From Lachnospiraceae bacterium UBA3826 (GTDB lineage: Bacteria > Bacillota > Clostridia > Lachnospirales > Lachnospiraceae): a stretch of 28,021 nt of DNA. The stretch covers positions 1 through 28,021 of the forward strand of contig DGII01000114.1 in the NCBI GenBank assembly GCA_002393095.1, written 5' to 3'. Of this stretch, positions 25,235 to 28,021 are shown piece after piece. The stretch's first letter is position 1, and each line of letters opens with the position of its first letter. The notes under the pieces are model-generated. The model worked only from the letters and a program-made list of their open reading frames with translations, had not been told where the DNA came from and did not search any database. The position numbers and the translations under genes are program-made.

Positions 25235-27503
25235 GAAGTTCATTAATCCATATAATTTCATACCAATAAGTAAAGAAGCACCCCAAAGGGGCAAGGTGGA
25301 AAGAGGCGGTTATTCAGGTGTGATCAGTTATTCGCTCTTGACCAAGACACCGCTTTTCATCCCCAATACAAGTAATGACGATGCCTTCCGTATGGGTGTT
25401 GCTGATCATAAATCCTATGATTTCTTTTCATACAATGACTTAAGCAACGAAGATACTTCGGTTGAGGATTCATACTATGAACCGGTCATCCCCGGAAGCG
25501 AGATAAGGGGAATGATAAGGAGTAACTATGAGATACTTACCAATTCCTGTCTGTCTGCCGTGGAAGATGATATGGTCCTCAGTAAAAGAACTAATGAGAC
25601 CTTCAAGCCGGGACTTCTTAAGAAGGTGGATAATGAAAAATATGAATTACATGCCGCAGATGACTGCCTGATGCGAACAAAGGGTGCCAACAGCCTTGAA
25701 GACGACTGGAAAAGTGATTCAGAACACTACAGCAGGAAGTGCTATGTACAGGATAGCTTAAAGGAAGGGGAGAAGGTCTACTTCGATTATGTGAAGAGAG
25801 AGAGCAGAGGTAACAATGGAGTACTGATCAAGTCCAAGGCATTAGCTATGAATGTAACAAAGGAGCATATAAAAGGAAAGACATGCGGTTATGTAATAAA
25901 GGGTGAAGATGGACCCGAGGCGAAGAAAAAGGGTACTAATATCACAGAAAAGAATCAGAAGCATTGCTGTCATATATTTGTGTTACAGAAAATGATCATT
26001 AAAAGCGGGCTTAAGCTTAATATATTAGAAAACGTACTAAAGGCATATAAGGATAACGGTACGCATCTATACTCAGAGTATAATACACAACTGGATAAAT
26101 TCATGAAGAGCACTAACAGTGAAGAGTATTTTCCTGTGTATTACAGTTTTGCCGGTGATAATAAAGAGTATGTCATGCTTTCTCCCGCATGTATAACAAG
26201 AGAGGTATATAAGGCGAAGCTTGGTGAACTCCTTAAGGAGCATAATACATGTGCTGATAAGAAGTCAGTATGCCCTGCATGCGCGTTATTTGGTATGCTA
26301 TATAAGGGAAATAATCATAATAAGGCGTGGCAGCTTACTTCAAGACTGCGTTTCGCGGATATGTATCTGGGAGAAGAACACAGAAAAAACTTCAAATTAG
26401 AGCCGCAATCGGTATATATGAAGAAAAGGACACTTCCGGAACTTTCAAGCCCTAAACTCAACAATACGGAGTTCTATCTTAGCAGACCTGATGATGCATG
26501 GTTCTGGACATATGACTATTATGTAGATAAGCAAGGGAAAGTACACTTTGAGTCGCCTAAACTGAATGGGCGTAAATTCTATTGGCATAATATGTCTCCT
26601 GATACAGTGGAGTGTAATGCATCGAATCTAAATGTAACTGTCAGACCGATAAGAGAAGGGATAATATTTCGAGGAAAACTGTATTTTGACAATGTGACCA
26701 AGGAGGAGTTAGATGGTATTATCTATACCCTTGAATGCGGTGACGCAGAATCCATAGATACTAAGCGACATGGCTATAAGTTAGGGCATGCCAAGCCGCT
26801 TGGATATGGTAGCGTAGCAATAACGGTAGATTCTGTTAGACTGAGAGACTATTCGTTGGACGATGGGAATAGAACTATATGTATACAGGATAAGGACTAT
26901 GTAGATTATGGTATCCCGGGTTTTGCCGAAGATATAGTGAGGGATTACGCTATTATGACGGATTTTGATGCGGTAAATGGTGAGAATATCGCATATCCGA
27001 TTCCCGATACGCCTGAATCTGATGGTAGTCGTCCGGTATATAAGTGGTTCGTAGAGAATCATAAGGGATATGATCATAAAAGGAACAGGAATATAGGAAT
27101 GCCAAATTCTCGAAACCAGATGGTATATGTGGAGTATATGGCGGCAATGGAACCGAGGTTACGATCAACAGGATATAATCCTTCTGATAGTACGAGTCGT
27201 GTGACAGGACCACGGACTGAAAGGAGAATAAGCAACTATAGTGATGGTACATCACAAAAAAATAAGTCTAATAATAAGGCATGCAAAGTACGGATCACTA
27301 ATTATAATGAAAATAGGACAGTAGCATATTTCCGAACCGAAGACAATGTAAGAGGAAGCCTCTATTTTAAAGATGTTTGCGGTGCAAAATATGGAAAAAT
27401 AGATGAAGCATTACCTCTTGGGTTAGAAGTGCAAGTTGAACGTCTGGGGAAAAATGCCGATGGATATGTTAAGTGGAAAATAATAAGTAATGATAACAAT
27501 TGA
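25227..27503 (+). CDS. Large Cas7 with insertion and OB-like C-terminal tail
   Basis: 758 residues, a RAMP backbone subunit. The Cas7 core shows YSLLTKTPLFIPN (35-47), PVIPGSEIRGMIRSNYE (86-102) and the C-terminal glycine loop AKPLGYGSVAI (522-532). A large insertion lies between, with a cysteine cluster C-x6-C-x2-C at 342-352 followed by ALFGMLY, as often seen in Cas7-type zinc-binding loops. Residues about 685-751 form a separate beta-rich segment (CKVRITNYNENRTVAYF, then EVQVERLGKN) that looks like an S1/OB nucleic-acid-binding fold, joined by a polar, low-complexity linker (645-684). It overlaps csx19 by 8 bp. It corresponds to the Cas7-insertion subunit of III-Dv. Confidence 0.83.
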   Translation: MSEKFINPYNFIPISKEAPQRGKVERGGYSGVISYSLLTKTPLFIPNTSNDDAFRMGVADHKSYDFFSYNDLSNEDTSVEDSYYEPVIPGSEIRGMIRSNYEILTNSCLSAVEDDMVLSKRTNETFKPGLLKKVDNEKYELHAADDCLMRTKGANSLEDDWKSDSEHYSRKCYVQDSLKEGEKVYFDYVKRESRGNNGVLIKSKALAMNVTKEHIKGKTCGYVIKGEDGPEAKKKGTNITEKNQKHCCHIFVLQKMIIKSGLKLNILENVLKAYKDNGTHLYSEYNTQLDKFMKSTNSEEYFPVYYSFAGDNKEYVMLSPACITREVYKAKLGELLKEHNTCADKKSVCPACALFGMLYKGNNHNKAWQLTSRLRFADMYLGEEHRKNFKLEPQSVYMKKRTLPELSSPKLNNTEFYLSRPDDAWFWTYDYYVDKQGKVHFESPKLNGRKFYWHNMSPDTVECNASNLNVTVRPIREGIIFRGKLYFDNVTKEELDGIIYTLECGDAESIDTKRHGYKLGHAKPLGYGSVAITVDSVRLRDYSLDDGNRTICIQDKDYVDYGIPGFAEDIVRDYAIMTDFDAVNGENIAYPIPDTPESDGSRPVYKWFVENHKGYDHKRNRNIGMPNSRNQMVYVEYMAAMEPRLRSTGYNPSDSTSRVTGPRTERRISNYSDGTSQKNKSNNKACKVRITNYNENRTVAYFRTEDNVRGSLYFKDVCGAKYGKIDEALPLGLEVQVERLGKNADGYVKWKIISNDNN

Positions 27504-27768
27504 TAGTGTGTTCTCTAAAAAGAATATCAATGCAGCTATTATGCATTTTTCTAATGGTAATAAACAAAAAGGATTATTAGAAGTGTTTGTAATACTTGCT
27601 TATGATGTTAATCAAAAAAGAGTCGGTAAATTGAAGAGGCTTAAAGAGGAAATCAAGAGAACCATAGATGTGGAAAATGATTCTATTTGTATTTATACTA
27701 TGTTGTCATTGCAGAATATGGGAAAAGAACAAATAGGAATAACAGAGGATCATTCGGCAATTATATAA
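27490..27768 (+). pseudogene. cas2: Damaged Cas2 with internal deletion and foreign N-terminus
   Basis: 92 residues. Residues 31-47 (EVFVILAYDVNQKRVGK) are the first strand and helix start of Cas2. Residues 48-92 (LKRLKEEIKRTI, then DSICIYTML, then EDHSAII) are the second half of Cas2. About 25-30 residues that normally lie between, including the QxSVFEG strand region needed for folding and dimerisation, are absent at the K47/L48 junction (about 27630). Residues 1-28 (SVFSKKNINAAIMHFSNGN) are not Cas2 and recall the first helix of reverse transcriptases linked to Cas1. It overlaps the previous gene by 14 bp without a visible ribosome binding site. A GTG at 27583 after AAAGGA might be the original cas2 start. 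Probably inactive. Confidence 0.65.
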
Positions 27769-27834
27769 AAAGTCGGTCGACTTATAATACATGATATGTT
27801 GATTAAATGTAATACAGTAAATATCTGCTTTTTA

Positions 27835-27843
27835 TGATATACT
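27835..27843 (+). promoter_or_regulatory. Extended -10 in the CRISPR leader
   Basis: TGATATACT is an extended -10 box about 85 bp before the first repeat; no good -35 is seen. The leader (27769-27927) is AT-rich and gene-free, with a small palindrome AAGTCGGTCGACTT at 27770-27783. Confidence 0.4.
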
Positions 27844-27927
27844 GAATAGGAGAGATAGACTGACTATTTGTGAAAATAAGTGCATAGAAAATTACGGTTG
27901 TGTATACTTTACTGAGAAAAACGCTAG

Positions 27928-28021
27928 GGTAATGTACCTATAAGGAATTGACACACGTTACTAACGTTATTTACAGAAGGCTCTACGGATATGGATGGTA
28001 ATGTACCTATAAGGAATTGAC
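27928..28021 (+). CRISPR. Start of a CRISPR array (two repeat copies, window-truncated)
   Basis: A 25-bp sequence, GGTAATGTACC followed by TATAAGGAATTGAC, occurs at 27928-27952 and again at 27997-28021, a period of 69 bp. The second copy is cut off by the window edge, so the 3' end of the repeat is unknown. The core ACCTATAAGGAATTGA matches the common type I-B/III repeat class ending ATTGAAAC, which sets the orientation as plus strand with the leader on the left. If the repeat ends with GACAC at 27954, the spacer is about 42 bp, a normal size for type III. Upstream of the shared 25 bp the two copies do not match. Confidence 0.85.

Noticed and set aside
27770..27783. Palindrome AAGTCGGTCGACTT after the damaged cas2 as an operon terminator.
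   Set aside because: The stem is only 6 bp with a two-base centre and no T-run follows.
27955..27967. Inverted repeat ACGTTA-C-TAACGT just after the first CRISPR repeat.
   Set aside because: It falls in the inferred spacer and is absent before the window ends at the second copy, so it is most likely target-derived sequence rather than part of the repeat.

Overview
The window looks like part of the chromosome of an anaerobic Firmicute, most likely a Lachnospiraceae (Butyrivibrio/Roseburia-like) member. The grounds are the rpmF - plsX - acpP - rnc - smc - ftsY gene order, the strong purine-rich ribosome binding sites and the protein style. This is an inference from gene content; no search was run.

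Region 1 (1-12155) is housekeeping. It holds the 3' end of rpmF with its terminator and a tRNA-Gly(CCC) on the minus strand. These are followed by proA and then plsX, acpP, rnc, smc and ftsY, which cover fatty-acid and phospholipid synthesis, RNA processing, chromosome condensation and membrane targeting. Next come a threonine ammonia-lyase with an ACT domain, an AlkD-like DNA alkylation repair protein and a flotillin with its own promoter. proA and the tRNA sit between rpmF and plsX, which are usually neighbours.

Region 2 (12156-14672) begins with about 520 bp of hairpin-rich non-coding DNA and continues with a three-gene cluster. By eye the first two proteins are built from flagellar motor parts. 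The first has a FliM/FliY-like CheY-binding motif at its N-terminus followed by a diverged MotA cytoplasmic-loop domain. The second joins the cytoplasmic parts of MotA, with the transmembrane helices missing, to a FliG C-terminal torque domain. The third is a small basic protein I do not recognise. No ordinary flagellar genes are visible nearby.

Region 3 (14882-28021) is a CRISPR-Cas type III-D locus. An XRE-type regulator gene, with a perfect 14-bp hairpin near its 3' end, precedes a tightly packed operon. The order is cas6, two CARF-HEPN ancillary ribonuclease genes (the first with a long extra C-terminal region), an HD-less cas10 with AGDD in place of GGDD, a Csx10-like protein with apparent Cas7-Cas5-Cas11 architecture, a double Cas7, csx19 and a large Cas7 with an insertion and an OB-like tail. 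This composition resembles the multi-fusion III-Dv complex of Synechocystis. The operon ends in a damaged cas2 that appears to have an internal deletion and a foreign, possibly reverse-transcriptase-derived, N-terminus. After a leader, a CRISPR array begins and runs off the window.

Proposed working of region 3: Cas6 processes crRNAs, the RAMP complex binds and cuts target RNA, and Cas10 makes cyclic oligoadenylate. The CARF domains sense it and switch on the HEPN RNases. The extra C-terminal region of the first effector might limit or tune that signal. Spacer acquisition probably depends on cas1/cas2 elsewhere, if it occurs at all.
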